NCBI RefSeq assembly: GCF_003724155.1
Contig: NZ_RJJQ01000022.1
Coordinates: 1 to 64,000, forward strand
DNA from: Flexivirga caeni
Lineage (GTDB): Bacteria > Actinomycetota > Actinomycetes > Actinomycetales > Dermatophilaceae
Reading direction: 5' to 3'
Length of the DNA: 64,000 nucleotides
The notes beneath the pieces are model-generated. The model made no database searches. It saw only the letters and a list, made by a program, of their open reading frames with translations, and was not told the origin of the DNA. The position numbers and the translations under genes were made by a program. Positions 17,653-26,572 of the stretch are shown here, piece by piece; the stretch's first letter is position 1; every line of letters starts with the position of its first letter.

Positions 17653-19380
17653 ATGACAGGGGACGGGCTTTCCGGGCGGAAGCGTCGTCGCGCCGAACGC
17701 GACCAGGCCTTCACCGAGCCGGTGCGGCAACCACCGCGGACCCGGCCGCTGCCGGACGGCCACATCGCCCGGCCCGCACCGAGACCCGGCCTGCCACCCA
17801 CGCCCGCAGCCACTCCGCCAGGTGAACCCGACGCCGCCGACGCTGCTCGATCGGGGCGTGACACCGCGCGTGCCGCCGGGCGCGGAGTGGTCCGCGGAGC
17901 CGGCGCGATGGCGCGCCTGACGGCGACCGCAAGCAAGAAGACCGTGTATGTCGCGCGCCGGGCCAGCGAGGCCCAGGGCGCGGGGGAGAGCGGGCTGGCC
18001 CGGCTGATCCAGGTCCACGCATTCAGTTCCGCGGGCGATGCCGCCGTCACCATCGGACTGGCCGGAACGGTGTTCTTCTCCGTCTCCTCGGCGCAGGCCA
18101 AGGGGCAGGTGCTGCTCTTCCTGTGCCTGACAATGCTGCCCTTCGCGGTCGTTGCGCCTCTGATCGGGCCGCTGCTGGACCGCTTCAGCCACGGTCGCCG
18201 CTGGGCCATCGGGTTCACGCTCGCCATCCGGGCGTTCCTGTGCTGGGTGCTGGCGCAGGCGGTCGACGACGGCTCCGTCTGGCTCTTTCCGGTCGCCCTG
18301 TGTGTGCTGGTCGCCTCCAAGGCCTATCTGGTCACCCGGTCCGCGGCTGCGCCCCGCCTGCTGCCGGCGCAGCTGACCCTCGTCAAGGCCAACGGGCGGC
18401 TGTCGCTGGCCGGCGTGGTCGGCGCCGGCGTCGCCGGCTCACTCGCGGGCGGGGCGGCCAAGCTCGGCGGCGGGGCGTGGGCGTTGCGGGTCGCCGCGCT
18501 GCTCTTCGCCATCGGCACGGTGCTGGCAATCCTGCTACCGCCGCGGGTCGACTCCGCCCTGGGTGAGAAGCCCGCGCCGAGCGGGCTCGCCTCGGGTCGC
18601 GCAGCGAGCCGCGGCATCGGCCCCGAAGTGGTGACCGCGCTGCGCGCCAACACCGGGCTGCGGTGGCTGTCCGGCTTCCTGACGATCTTCCTCGCGTTCC
18701 TCGTGCGCACCCACCCGTTCCCCGGCTGGCAGGGCAAGGAGACGCTGTTGCTGGCGCTGGTGCTCGGCGCCGCGGGTGCCGGCAACTCGGTCGGCACCGT
18801 CGCCGGTGCCGCGCTGAAGATCGCCTCGCCGAAGACGATCGTGCTCGGCACGCTGATCGCCGACGCCGTGATGGTCGTCATCGCCGCGGCCCATTTCACC
18901 GTGATCACCGCGGTGGCTATCGGGTTCGTCGCGGGCACCGGCCAGCAGCTCGGCAAGCTCGCCCTCGACTCACAGATCCAGGACACCGTGCCGGAACACA
19001 TGCGCACCAGCATGTTCGGCCGCTCGGAGACCCTGCTGCAGCTCGCGTGGGTGATCGGCGGCATCCTCGCGGTGGCGATCCCCACGAACGCAACCCTCGG
19101 CATGATCCTCGCCGCCGTGGTGCTGGTCGCCTGGGCGAGCGTGGTGCTGATCTGGACCAGCGGACATTCGCTGCCCGTGCCGCACCGTTCACGGCCGGAC
19201 GTTCCGCCCGAACCCCAGCCCGGCGGTCCCTCGGAGGCGTCCCGGCCGGCGACCCCGCAACCGCAGCCGCCCGCTCACCGCAGCGGCTATGACGACGCGC
19301 AGACCATCAGCGTGCGGCGCAGCGACATACCCCGCCAGCAGCCCCCACGCCGCGAGAACCGCCCGGGTGGCTGGCGGTAG
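17653..19380 (+). CDS. MFS transporter with long basic N-terminal tail
   Basis: A 575-residue major facilitator protein with about 12 hydrophobic segments, beginning near residue 115 (VHAFSSAGDAAVTIGLAGTV). A long Arg/Pro-rich cytoplasmic N-terminus (about 1-110) and a hydrophilic Pro-rich C-terminal tail after about residue 515 flank the membrane domain. The loop LLDRFSHGRRW resembles the MFS TM2-3 signature. The substrate is unknown. It starts 7 nt after the thymidine kinase stop and is convergent with sepH; the 12-bp gap and flanks form a short GGCGG/CCGCC dyad that may act as a weak terminator. Confidence 0.8.
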   Translation: MTGDGLSGRKRRRAERDQAFTEPVRQPPRTRPLPDGHIARPAPRPGLPPTPAATPPGEPDAADAARSGRDTARAAGRGVVRGAGAMARLTATASKKTVYVARRASEAQGAGESGLARLIQVHAFSSAGDAAVTIGLAGTVFFSVSSAQAKGQVLLFLCLTMLPFAVVAPLIGPLLDRFSHGRRWAIGFTLAIRAFLCWVLAQAVDDGSVWLFPVALCVLVASKAYLVTRSAAAPRLLPAQLTLVKANGRLSLAGVVGAGVAGSLAGGAAKLGGGAWALRVAALLFAIGTVLAILLPPRVDSALGEKPAPSGLASGRAASRGIGPEVVTALRANTGLRWLSGFLTIFLAFLVRTHPFPGWQGKETLLLALVLGAAGAGNSVGTVAGAALKIASPKTIVLGTLIADAVMVVIAAAHFTVITAVAIGFVAGTGQQLGKLALDSQIQDTVPEHMRTSMFGRSETLLQLAWVIGGILAVAIPTNATLGMILAAVVLVAWASVVLIWTSGHSLPVPHRSRPDVPPEPQPGGPSEASRPATPQPQPPAHRSGYDDAQTISVRRSDIPRQQPPRRENRPGGWR

Positions 19381-19392
19381 AGCCGCCCCGGA

Positions 19393-20595
19393 TCAGTTGT
19401 TACCGGGCCGCCGGCCGAACATGATGTCGTCCCAGCTCGGCACGCTCGGCCGGCCCTTGCGCGCCGTCGCCGGGCGGTCCGGCACCGCCGGCTCCGGCTC
19501 GGTGTCGGGCTCGGCCGCTGCTTCGGGGTCGGGCTCCGGCGCGGCCGCTGCTGCGGGCTCCGGCTCCAGATCGGCGAAGAGGTCCGCGGTGCCGGTCACC
19601 GGGTCGTGACCCAGCTCGTCGACCGACGGCTTCGCGGGCTGGGCGGCCGGTGCCTGTTCGGCAAGTTCTTCCGGTCGCGGGTGCGAACCGAGCGGGGGTG
19701 CGGCGCCACTGGTGTCCAGGTGCTCCTGCGGGGCGGCGTCGGCGGGGAAGACCGGCTCTGCCTTCGCGCGCCCCTTGCGGCCACGGCTCTTGGAGCGCTC
19801 CCGCATCGCGGCGACCAGGTCGACCGGGCGCTGCGCAGGATCGGTCGGCGGCAGCGCCGAACCGGCCGGATGCGTCGGTATGGCGGTGGCCGACGTTCGG
19901 CCGCCGCGCACCCGGCGCACCGGCGTCGTGGGTTTGGCGTCGAGCCCGCCCTCGGCCTCGACGTCATAGACCGACACGTCGCGCGCGCTCCGGCGGTCCG
20001 ACAGCGCGCCGGGTGAGTTCTCGTCCTCGCCGAGCCACCGCGCCTCGTCGTCCACGGCGTCGAGGATCCGCCCGCGCACGTCGAAGTGCCAGGCGGCCTG
20101 CCGCTGCCGGCCCCCGGCGGGGAAGCCGCAGATCACCGTCCACGTGCCGTCGTGGCCGCGCCAGGCATCCCAGACGATGTCATCGGCGGCGACCCCGCGA
20201 CCGTCCAGGCGGCGCTCCACCCGCTGCCCGAAGGTCGAGTCGGCGCGGCCGGACCCCCCGACGGCGAGCTGCCGGGCCAGGTCGGCAATGTGGTCGCGCT
20301 CGGCGCGGATCGGCCCTTCGTAGCGCAGCACCTTCTCGGTGGTCCAGTCGGCTCGCTCGGCGACGTCGTCGACCGAGACCCCGGCGCGCAGCAGTGCCTG
20401 CACATCGCGCGGGCGCAGTTCGTCGGGCACCGGGATCGAACCCACGTCGGTCGACGGGCGCTGCCGTGCCGGGCGCAGCGCAGCGCGCAACGAGTCATCG
20501 ATGGGCAGCCGGAGATCTGCGGTCTCGGTGTCGCCCTCGGCAAGTAGCAGGTGACCGCCGTCGTCGTCGACGCCGATGAGTCGCAACTCCCGCAT
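19393..20595 (-). CDS. sepH: Septation protein SepH
   Basis: About 400 residues. The conserved DUF3071 N-terminus (MRELRLIGVDDDGGHLLLAE...) includes a helix-turn-helix-like segment, LRPRDVQALLRAGVSVDDVAERADWTTEKVLRYEGPI. A disordered Ala/Pro/Glu-rich linker follows, with the short conserved end PSWDDIMFGRR. SepH in Streptomyces and Mycobacterium binds FtsZ and promotes its assembly at division septa. ATG 20595 is used because GGGAGA lies 8 nt upstream; the longer frame adds 12 residues without a binding site. It is divergent from the ferrochelatase gene. Confidence 0.93.
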   Translation of the reverse strand: MRELRLIGVDDDGGHLLLAEGDTETADLRLPIDDSLRAALRPARQRPSTDVGSIPVPDELRPRDVQALLRAGVSVDDVAERADWTTEKVLRYEGPIRAERDHIADLARQLAVGGSGRADSTFGQRVERRLDGRGVAADDIVWDAWRGHDGTWTVICGFPAGGRQRQAAWHFDVRGRILDAVDDEARWLGEDENSPGALSDRRSARDVSVYDVEAEGGLDAKPTTPVRRVRGGRTSATAIPTHPAGSALPPTDPAQRPVDLVAAMRERSKSRGRKGRAKAEPVFPADAAPQEHLDTSGAAPPLGSHPRPEELAEQAPAAQPAKPSVDELGHDPVTGTADLFADLEPEPAAAAAPEPDPEAAAEPDTEPEPAVPDRPATARKGRPSVPSWDDIMFGRRPGNN

Positions 20596-20772
20596 GTGCG
20601 TGTCTCCCAGATAGCCCGTGATGCGCTGCATTCAGCCGCAGCCAACCATGCCACGGCACGCTACGCGGACCGTGCAGGGCGCGCCGGACGGGCCCTGGCG
20701 GGAGTCGTACGCTGGCCGAGGCCGACCCACCGGGCGGCACCATCACGACCCTCGCGAGGAGATCCCGCAGCA

Positions 20773-21924
20773 ATGTCGTCGCCGATCGCCGAATCCCCTG
20801 ACGCACAGCCGAAGCCGCTCCAGGAGCAACTGCTCCTGGAGCCGTATGACGCAGTGGTCGTCCTGTCCTTCGGCGGACCCGAGGGTCCCGAGGAGGTGAT
20901 GCCGTTCCTGCGCCGGGTGACCGGTGGACGCGGCATACCCGACTCGCGCCTCGAAGAGGTCGCCGAGCACTACTACGCCCGCGGCGGCCGCAGCCCGATC
21001 AACGGCCAGACGCGCGCGCTGCAGGAGGCGGTTCGCGGCGAGTTGCGGCGGCGCGGCTACTCCACCCCGGTGCTGGTCGCCAACCGCAACAGCGAGCCGT
21101 TTCTGGCCGATGTGCTGCGTGGCACGCACGACGCCGGAGCCGAGCGGGTGCTGGTCGTCACGACGAGTGCCTATGCGTCGTACAGCTCGTGCCGGCAGTA
21201 CCGCGAGGACATCGCCGGCGCGCTCGCCGAGCTCGCCGACGAGGGACGCACGCTGGTGGTGGACAAGATCCGCCAGTACGCCACGCACCCCAGCTTCGCC
21301 CGGGTGAACATCCGGCTGGTGACCGAGGCGGTGCGCGCGTGCGGACAGCCGGAAGACGACAAGCTGCGGCTCGTCTTCGTCACCCACTCCATCCCGAACG
21401 CGATGGATGACACTTCGGGCCCCGGTGACGGCGAGGGAAACCTCTACGACCACCAGCACGACGAGATTGCCCACGTGATCCTGGACGAGGCGGGCATCAC
21501 TCTCGACCGCAACCTGTCTGGGGCCCTGGTCTACTGCTCGCGATCAGGCCGGCCCGAGCAGCCCTGGCTGGAGCCGGACGTGAATGACCACCTGCGCCGG
21601 CTGGCCGAGGACGGCATCACCGATGTGGTGGTAGCGCCGATCGGCTTCGTCTCCGACCACATGGAGGTCGTGCACGACCTGGACACCGAAGCGGCCGAGA
21701 CCGCCGCCGAGGTGGGGCTGCGGATGACCCGGGTGCCGACCGTCGGCACCGATGCGGAGTTCGTGATGGGGCTGGTCGACCTGGTCGAGGAGCGGGCCGC
21801 CCAGGCCCGTGGTGAGCGGGTCGACCCGATCGCCTGGCCGGGTGCGGCGATGCCGCCCGTCTGTGCGGCCGGGTGCTGCCCCAACTTGCGCACCGCCAAG
21901 CCCGCAGCGTGCGGAAAGGACTGA
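20773..21924 (+). CDS. cpfC: Coproporphyrin III ferrochelatase
   Basis: About 383 residues. Inserts Fe2+ into coproporphyrin III in the actinobacterial heme pathway (older name hemH). Visible are AVVVLSFGGPEGPEEVMPFL, the metal-site FVTHSIPNAMD (His) and PIGFVSDHMEVVHDLD (Glu). The C-terminal CAAGCCPNLRTAKPAAC holds the Cys cluster that ligates a [2Fe-2S] centre in actinobacterial enzymes. The frame is open upstream, but ATG 20773 with GAGGAG 11 nt before it fits the family. Its pathway partners hemE, cgoX and chdC are 34-40 kb away in this window. The inositol monophosphatase gene follows after 4 nt. Confidence 0.94.
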   Translation: MSSPIAESPDAQPKPLQEQLLLEPYDAVVVLSFGGPEGPEEVMPFLRRVTGGRGIPDSRLEEVAEHYYARGGRSPINGQTRALQEAVRGELRRRGYSTPVLVANRNSEPFLADVLRGTHDAGAERVLVVTTSAYASYSSCRQYREDIAGALAELADEGRTLVVDKIRQYATHPSFARVNIRLVTEAVRACGQPEDDKLRLVFVTHSIPNAMDDTSGPGDGEGNLYDHQHDEIAHVILDEAGITLDRNLSGALVYCSRSGRPEQPWLEPDVNDHLRRLAEDGITDVVVAPIGFVSDHMEVVHDLDTEAAETAAEVGLRMTRVPTVGTDAEFVMGLVDLVEERAAQARGERVDPIAWPGAAMPPVCAAGCCPNLRTAKPAACGKD

Positions 21925-21928
21925 CGCG

Positions 21929-22744
21929 ATGACCATTGCCGAGCTTGAGCAGCTGGAGCAACTCGCCTGCGAGGTGGCTCGCGCCGCCGGTGAGCTGATC
22001 GTGGGCGAGCGTCCCGAGCGGCTCGGGGTCGCGGCGACCAAGTCCACCGCGACGGACGTGGTGACCGTCATGGACCGCCGCAGCGAAGAGTTGCTGCGTA
22101 CCCGCCTGGAGGAGGCACGCCCCGCTGACGGCGTCCTGGGCGAGGAGGGTTCGGCGACGTCGTCGCGCAGCGGCATCACCTGGGTGGTTGACCCGATCGA
22201 CGGCACCGTCAACTACCTCTACGAGCTGCCGGGGTATGCCGTGTCGGTCGCCGCGTGCACCGGCGACGTGCACACACCGGGTCAGTGGGAGGCGATCGCG
22301 GGCGCGGTGCTCAACCCGTCGACCGGCGAGCTCTTCCACGCGCGCACGGGCGGCGGCGCGTTCCTGGAGTATGCCGGCCGGACCACCCGCCTGCACGTGA
22401 CCAAGCAGGCCGACCTGGCGTTCAGCCTGATCGGGACCGGCTTCGGTTACGACCCCGGGAAGCGGCGCAGGCAGGCGGCGATCGTCCTGGATCTGATCCC
22501 GCAGATCCGGGACATCCGCCGCGCCGGCAGCGCGGCCGTTGACCTGTGCTCGGTGGCGGCTGGCCGGCTGGACGGTTACTACGAGTCCGGCCTCAACCCC
22601 TGGGATCTGGCTGCGGGCTGGGTGATCGTGACCGAGGCGAGCGGGGTGGTGCGCGGTGTCGCGGGTGGGCCGCCCAGCTCCGACCTGGTCGTCGCCGGCT
22701 GCCCCGAGCAGGTCGCGGCGCTCAGCCCGCTGGTCGATCGCTGA
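21929..22744 (+). CDS. suhB: Inositol monophosphatase family protein
   Basis: About 271 residues of the Mg2+-dependent, Li+-sensitive phosphatase fold: LGEEGSATS (Glu ligand), WVVDPIDGTVNYLY (DPxDGT), and the second signature GYYESGLNPWDLAAG (WDxxAG). In mycobacteria the orthologue at this locus is SuhB, which makes inositol for phosphatidylinositol and mycothiol. Other members dephosphorylate histidinol phosphate or fructose bisphosphate, so the substrate is inferred from synteny. ATG 21929 has AAGGA 9 nt upstream and lies 4 nt after cpfC, so the genes are probably co-transcribed. Confidence 0.88.
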   Translation: MTIAELEQLEQLACEVARAAGELIVGERPERLGVAATKSTATDVVTVMDRRSEELLRTRLEEARPADGVLGEEGSATSSRSGITWVVDPIDGTVNYLYELPGYAVSVAACTGDVHTPGQWEAIAGAVLNPSTGELFHARTGGGAFLEYAGRTTRLHVTKQADLAFSLIGTGFGYDPGKRRRQAAIVLDLIPQIRDIRRAGSAAVDLCSVAAGRLDGYYESGLNPWDLAAGWVIVTEASGVVRGVAGGPPSSDLVVAGCPEQVAALSPLVDR

Positions 22745-22895
22745 GCGCTCCGGGCGCCGCAGAACCGACCCCGCCCTGCGGACATTCGGGCCGATAGGGC
22801 AAAATCCCCGCGGTCCGGGCACAAAATGTGGGCGTCCAGCGTTATTGCGCGCGAAGACGCCGAAAGATGGGCGACGAGGAGACGGGACACACGCA

Positions 22896-23195
22896 ATGGC
22901 AACTGATTACGACGCTCCGCGGAAGAGCGACGACGACCTCGAGAACGACTCGATCGAGGAGCTGAAGGCGCGCCGCAACGACAAGAGCACCTCCAATGTC
23001 GACGTGGACGAGACGGAGCAGGCGGAAGGCTTCGAGCTGCCGGGGGCGGACCTGTCCGGTGAGCAGCTTTCGGTGCAGGTGATTCCGCGTCAGGCGGACG
23101 AGTTCACCTGTTCCAAGTGCTTCCTGGTGCACCACCGCAGCCAGCTGGCCAAGGAAGAGGGCGGCCTGCCGGTCTGCACCGAGTGCGCGGCCTGA
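22896..23195 (+). CDS. DUF4193 zinc-ribbon protein
   Basis: A 99-residue acidic protein of the actinobacterial DUF4193 family. The N-terminus is MATDYDAPRKSDDD followed by an Asp/Glu-rich region, then a two-CxxC zinc ribbon (EFTCSKCFLVHH and LPVCTECAA). The function is unknown; a transcription-associated role has been suggested for such ribbons but is unproven. The 150 bp upstream carry a CCGCAG/CTGCGG dyad that may terminate the suhB transcript. The dut gene starts 3 nt after its stop. Confidence 0.88.
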   Translation: MATDYDAPRKSDDDLENDSIEELKARRNDKSTSNVDVDETEQAEGFELPGADLSGEQLSVQVIPRQADEFTCSKCFLVHHRSQLAKEEGGLPVCTECAA

Positions 23196-23198
23196 CCG

Positions 23199-23651
23199 AT
23201 GCACGAACTGCGCGTGGCGGTGCGGCAACTCGACCCCGAGTTGCCGTTGCCGTCATACGCCCGTCCGGGTGACGCCGGCGCCGACCTGCACGCCCGCACG
23301 AACGTCACGATCGAGCCGGGGGAGCGCGCCATGGTGCCGACCGGCATCGCGATCGCGCTGCCGGAGGGGTATGCCGCCTTCGTGCATCCGCGGTCGGGGC
23401 TTGCCGCCCGGCACGGTGTCACGACCCTGAACGGCCCGGGCACTGTCGACGCCGGATACCGCGGCGAGATCCAGGTCAACCTGATCAATCTCGACCGGCA
23501 GGAGGCGTTCACCGTGCGACGCGGCGACCGGATCGCCCAGCTGGTCGTGCAGCAGGTTGCCGCGATCCGCTGGGAGGCGACAGATTCGCTTCCGGAGTCG
23601 GTCAGGGGCGACACTGGGCATGGAGCCAGCGGCGGCTTCGCCGGCCGCTGA
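23199..23651 (+). CDS. dut: dUTP diphosphatase
   Basis: A 150-residue trimeric dUTPase that hydrolyses dUTP to dUMP and keeps uracil out of DNA. All five motifs are seen: PGDAGADL (23-30), PRSGLAARHG, GTVDAGYRGEI with the catalytic Asp, RRGDRIAQLVV, and the glycine-rich arm RGDTGHGASGGFAG at the C-terminus. It is 3 nt downstream of the DUF4193 gene. The DUF4193-dut-DUF3710-OB order is conserved across actinobacteria. Confidence 0.96.
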   Translation: MHELRVAVRQLDPELPLPSYARPGDAGADLHARTNVTIEPGERAMVPTGIAIALPEGYAAFVHPRSGLAARHGVTTLNGPGTVDAGYRGEIQVNLINLDRQEAFTVRRGDRIAQLVVQQVAAIRWEATDSLPESVRGDTGHGASGGFAGR

Positions 23652-23708
23652 TCACACGCGACACCACATCATCCGAGCAGATCGACGAGACAAAGGGGCA
23701 CGAGCGCA

Positions 23709-24590
23709 GTGGCACTCTTCCGGCGCAAGGCCAAGGATCAGGCGGCCGACGAGGTCGACGTCACCACCGAGGTCGAGCAGGACAGCGGCGCCGATGTCAC
23801 GGACGTTGCCGACGCGGACGCCGCGGACGAGGTGGACGCCGACGAAGCCGCCGTGGACGAAAGCGAGGCCGACGGCGAAAGCGACGAAGACGAGTCGCGC
23901 ACCCGGCTGCCGCGCCCCTTCGACCTGGACCGCTCGGATGGCCCGTTCGACCGCAGCGAGGTCAAGAACGTCGACGGGCTGCTCGACTTCGGAGCGGTCG
24001 CCATCGCTCCGCAGCCCGGCATGGAGTTGCGCCTGGACGTCGACGACGCCGGGCAGGAGATCACCGGCCTGACCGCCGTGCTGGACGACGCTGCGTGCCA
24101 ACTGCAGGCGTTCGCCGCGCCGAAGAGCCGGGGTGTGTGGGACGCCATCCGCGACGAGATCGCCGACAACCTCCTCGCCGGCGGCGGCACCGCCGAGGAG
24201 AAGCTCGGGCCGCTCGGCATCGAGTTGCACACCCGGATGCCCACGCGAGGCCCGGATGGCCGCACCACCTTCGCGCCGGCACGGTTCGTCGGCGTCGACG
24301 GCCCGCGCTGGTTCCTGCGGGTCGTGCTGTCGGGCAACGCCGCGATCGACGAGGCGGCCGGTGACCGGTTGCTGGACTTCGTGCGCCAGACCGTCATCAC
24401 GCGAGGCGGCGAGCCGCGGGCGCCACGCGAGATGCTGCCGCTGCAGATCCCGCAGGACATCCAGGCGCAGGCCGACGCGGAGGCCGCAGCGGATCCGAAT
24501 GCCGCGCCGTGTCGGACCGGCGACCGGTCCGACACGGCTGATGACTTCAAGCCGTTCGAGCGCGGCCCGGAAATCACCGAGGTCCGTTGA
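23709..24590 (+). CDS. DUF3710 family protein
   Basis: A 293-residue protein. After a basic MALFRRKAKD start there is a very acidic Asp/Glu-rich tract (about 14-62), then the DUF3710 core beginning RPFDLDRSDGPFDRSEV and continuing through GLLDFGAVAIAP, LQAFAAPKSRGVWDAIRDEI and DGPRWFLRVVLSG. No enzymatic motif is evident and the function is unknown. The position between dut and the OB-fold gene is conserved in actinobacteria, suggesting a shared role in nucleic-acid or nucleotide metabolism (inference). GTG start. Confidence 0.85.
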   Translation: MALFRRKAKDQAADEVDVTTEVEQDSGADVTDVADADAADEVDADEAAVDESEADGESDEDESRTRLPRPFDLDRSDGPFDRSEVKNVDGLLDFGAVAIAPQPGMELRLDVDDAGQEITGLTAVLDDAACQLQAFAAPKSRGVWDAIRDEIADNLLAGGGTAEEKLGPLGIELHTRMPTRGPDGRTTFAPARFVGVDGPRWFLRVVLSGNAAIDEAAGDRLLDFVRQTVITRGGEPRAPREMLPLQIPQDIQAQADAEAAADPNAAPCRTGDRSDTADDFKPFERGPEITEVR

Positions 24591-24609
24591 GATGGAAGGA
24601 CACTGAGCC

Positions 24610-24981
24610 ATGGGCTGGAAGTCATCGCTCGGCAGGGTGGCCGACCGCCTCACCAAACCGGACGAGCAGCTGGAAAGCGACGACCTGCGCGAGAGCACCC
24701 GCAAGCTCGGCGCCACGCCGATCTGTGACGCACAGGACCGATCGATCGTCTCGTGCTGCGGCACGGTACGCAGTGTGAGCCTGCGTCCGCGCGCCGAGTC
24801 CGTGCCGGCCCTGGTTGTCGACCTGGATGACGGCAGCCGCACCATGAACCTCGTCTGGCTGGGCCGGCGCAAGATCGCCGGCATCGAGCCGGGCACCTAC
24901 CTGAAGGTCCATGGCCGGGTCACCTACCTGAAGGGCACCCCGACGATCTTCAACCCCTCCTACGAGATCAGGGCTCGCTGA
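24610..24981 (+). CDS. Small OB-fold nucleic-acid-binding protein
   Basis: A 123-residue protein with an OB-fold: SIVSCCGTVRSVSLRPRAE, VPALVVDLDDGSRTMNLVWLGRRKIAGIEPGTYLKVHGRVTY. The CGTVxxV...VWLGR...GRV pattern is typical of RecG/aaRS-like anticodon/ssDNA-binding folds. The function is unknown. GGAAGGA precedes the ATG. It is the last gene of the cpfC-suhB-DUF4193-dut-DUF3710-OB run; its stop codon lies inside the first copy of the direct repeat described at 24974-25095. Confidence 0.82.
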   Translation: MGWKSSLGRVADRLTKPDEQLESDDLRESTRKLGATPICDAQDRSIVSCCGTVRSVSLRPRAESVPALVVDLDDGSRTMNLVWLGRRKIAGIEPGTYLKVHGRVTYLKGTPTIFNPSYEIRAR

Positions 24982-25095
24982 GTTTGTTGGCTTCGACTCC
25001 TCGCAACAGCCGGCGAGCGGCGCACGAACAAGTTCGTTGAGCCGCCCTCCGTCTGTCGGTCGTCGTCTCGCTGAGCTATTGGCTTCGACTCCTCG
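24974..25095. repeat. Direct repeat pair flanking a hairpin (convergent terminator region)
   Basis: A 29-30-nt segment occurs twice, at 24974-25003 and 25067-25095; both contain CTCGCTGAG followed by TTGGCTTCGACTCCTCG, with 2-3 differences between. Between them lies an inverted repeat, GCGGC (25017-25021) and ACGAAC (25024-25029), pairing with GTTCGT (25032-25037) and GCCGC (25041-25045). The unit sits between the convergent OB-fold and ceoC genes and could terminate both transcripts. The duplication suggests a slippage event or a tiny mobile element. Confidence 0.6.
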
Positions 25096-25103
25096 GTGAA
25101 GTT

Positions 25104-25805
25104 CTAGTCGCTGGCCGCGGGGGAGTGCGTGCGGATCTCGTTCGCCGGTCGCCCGGTGAGCACCGCGCCCAGCGACTGCTCCGCCTCCGGGGTGGCCAGC
25201 AGCAACAGTTCGTCGAGCGCCTCGATCGCGTCGAACGGTGTCGGCGCGATCGGCACGTTGTCGCGGATGATGCCGACCAGCACGCACTCCGGCGGAAGCT
25301 CCAGCTGGCTGACGGCGACACCGACATTCGGGCTGTCCGCGGGCACGGTGATCTCGACCATCGTGGCCTTGCCCTGCTGGAACTGGAAGAGTCGCACCAG
25401 GTCGCCGACGCTGACGGCTTCCTCCACCAGTGCGGTCATCAGGCGCGGCGTCGAGACGGCGACATCCACACCCCACGCCTCGTCGAACATCCACTCATTC
25501 TTCGGGTTGTTCACCCGGGCCACCGTGCGGTTGATGCCGAATTCAGTCTTGGCCAGCAGGGAGACCACCAGGTTGACCTTGTCGTCGCCCGTGGCACAGA
25601 CGACGACGTCGCACGTCTCCAGGTCGGCCTCGCGCAGCGTGGCGATCTCACACGCGTCGGCGAGCAGCCACGACGCTTCCGGCACCGAGCTGGAGCGCGA
25701 CTCCTCGGCATACTTGTCGATGATGAGCACCTGGTGCTTGCGCAGGATCAATTCCCGCGCGATCGAGCGGCCGACACTCCCGGCGCCGACGACGACAACT
25801 CGCAT
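25104..25805 (-). CDS. ceoC: TrkA-type K+ regulatory subunit (CeoC-like)
   Basis: A 233-residue RCK protein. The N-terminal NAD-binding Rossmann domain (VVVVGAGSVGRSIARELILRKHQVLIIDK) is followed by SWLLADACEIATL, VVVCATGDDKVNLVVSLLAK and a TrkA_C domain from about 140. RCK subunits bind NAD(H), ATP or c-di-AMP and gate K+ transporters at the membrane. It lies next to ceoB and, across the divergent promoter, a KimA-like K+ transporter. 37 nt separate it from ceoB, so the two are probably one transcript. Confidence 0.88.
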   Translation of the reverse strand: MRVVVVGAGSVGRSIARELILRKHQVLIIDKYAEESRSSSVPEASWLLADACEIATLREADLETCDVVVCATGDDKVNLVVSLLAKTEFGINRTVARVNNPKNEWMFDEAWGVDVAVSTPRLMTALVEEAVSVGDLVRLFQFQQGKATMVEITVPADSPNVGVAVSQLELPPECVLVGIIRDNVPIAPTPFDAIEALDELLLLATPEAEQSLGAVLTGRPANEIRTHSPAASD

Positions 25806-25842
25806 GTGACGTATCTCCTTGTGCTGCAGTTGTTTTCGGCGG

Positions 25843-26505
25843 TCAGTCGGCTGGCTTGGTGGATTTGAGCAGCGCCTCGATCTCCTGGACGCGACCGCTC
25901 GGCAGGCTCAGGTGCAGCAGGTCGCCCTCCTGGAAGACCGAGTCCGGCTCGGGGATCATCCCGTCGCCGAAACGCGTGAGATAGGCGACCCGGGAGCCGG
26001 TCTCTTCCTCGATGTGCCGCAAGGGGGTGCCGATCCACGAAGGATCCGGCGGGATCTCGGCGATAATCACCTTGCCGCTGGCGTCGGTGTGCACCGGCAG
26101 CGCGCCCATCGGCAGGACCTTGCGCAGGATCTGGTCGCTGGTCCAGCGGACGGTCGCAACCGTCGGTATGCCGAGGCGCTCGTAGACCTCCGCCCGGCCC
26201 GGGTCGTAGATGCGCGCCACGACGTTGTCGATGTCGAACGTCTCACGCGCTACGCGGGCGGCCAGGATGTTCGAGTTGTCACCGCTGCTGACCGCGGCGA
26301 ATGCGTCCGCGCCCTTGATCCCGGCCCGGATCAAGGTGTCCCGGTCGAAGCCGACGCCGGCGACGCGGCGTCCTTCGAAGCTCGGGCCGAGGCGCCGGAA
26401 CGCCGACTCGTCCTGGTCGATGACGGCGACTTCCTGGCCGTGCTTCTCCAGGCTCAGCGCCAGCATCGAGCCGACTCGGCCGCAACCCATGATCACGAAG
26501 TACAC
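25843..26505 (-). CDS. ceoB: TrkA-type K+ regulatory subunit (CeoB-like)
   Basis: About 220 residues, a second RCK protein: YFVIMGCGRVGSMLALSLEKHGQEVAVIDQDES (NAD-binding), GDNSNILAARVARE, and a TrkA_C-like domain from about 130. It is paralogous to the downstream ceoC product. An upstream ATG (26676) is open but lies inside the divergent permease gene. GTG 26505 is chosen because TAGCGT (26519-26514) stands 8 nt upstream and no Shine-Dalgarno exists, giving a leaderless transcript. CeoB and CeoC are paired in mycobacteria and most actinobacteria. Confidence 0.87.
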   Translation of the reverse strand: MYFVIMGCGRVGSMLALSLEKHGQEVAVIDQDESAFRRLGPSFEGRRVAGVGFDRDTLIRAGIKGADAFAAVSSGDNSNILAARVARETFDIDNVVARIYDPGRAEVYERLGIPTVATVRWTSDQILRKVLPMGALPVHTDASGKVIIAEIPPDPSWIGTPLRHIEEETGSRVAYLTRFGDGMIPEPDSVFQEGDLLHLSLPSGRVQEIEALLKSTKPAD

Positions 26506-26572
26506 GGAGGGAAACGCTACCGGAGGAAGTCGCTGCCGACGCACCCGCACCGCGGCCCTACACTTGCGCGTT
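26506..26572. promoter_or_regulatory. Divergent promoters ceoB / kimA-like
   Basis: Two back-to-back -10-like boxes. Leftward TAGCGT (26519-26514) is 8 nt before the ceoB GTG; rightward TACACT (26559-26564) is 8 nt before the permease GTG. No Shine-Dalgarno precedes either gene. The 67-bp spacer therefore probably drives two leaderless transcripts and couples regulator and transporter expression. No clear -35 boxes are seen. Confidence 0.55.

Noticed and set aside
24974-25095. CRISPR-like repeat
   Set aside because: Only two copies with one unique interval, imperfect repeats and no cas genes nearby.
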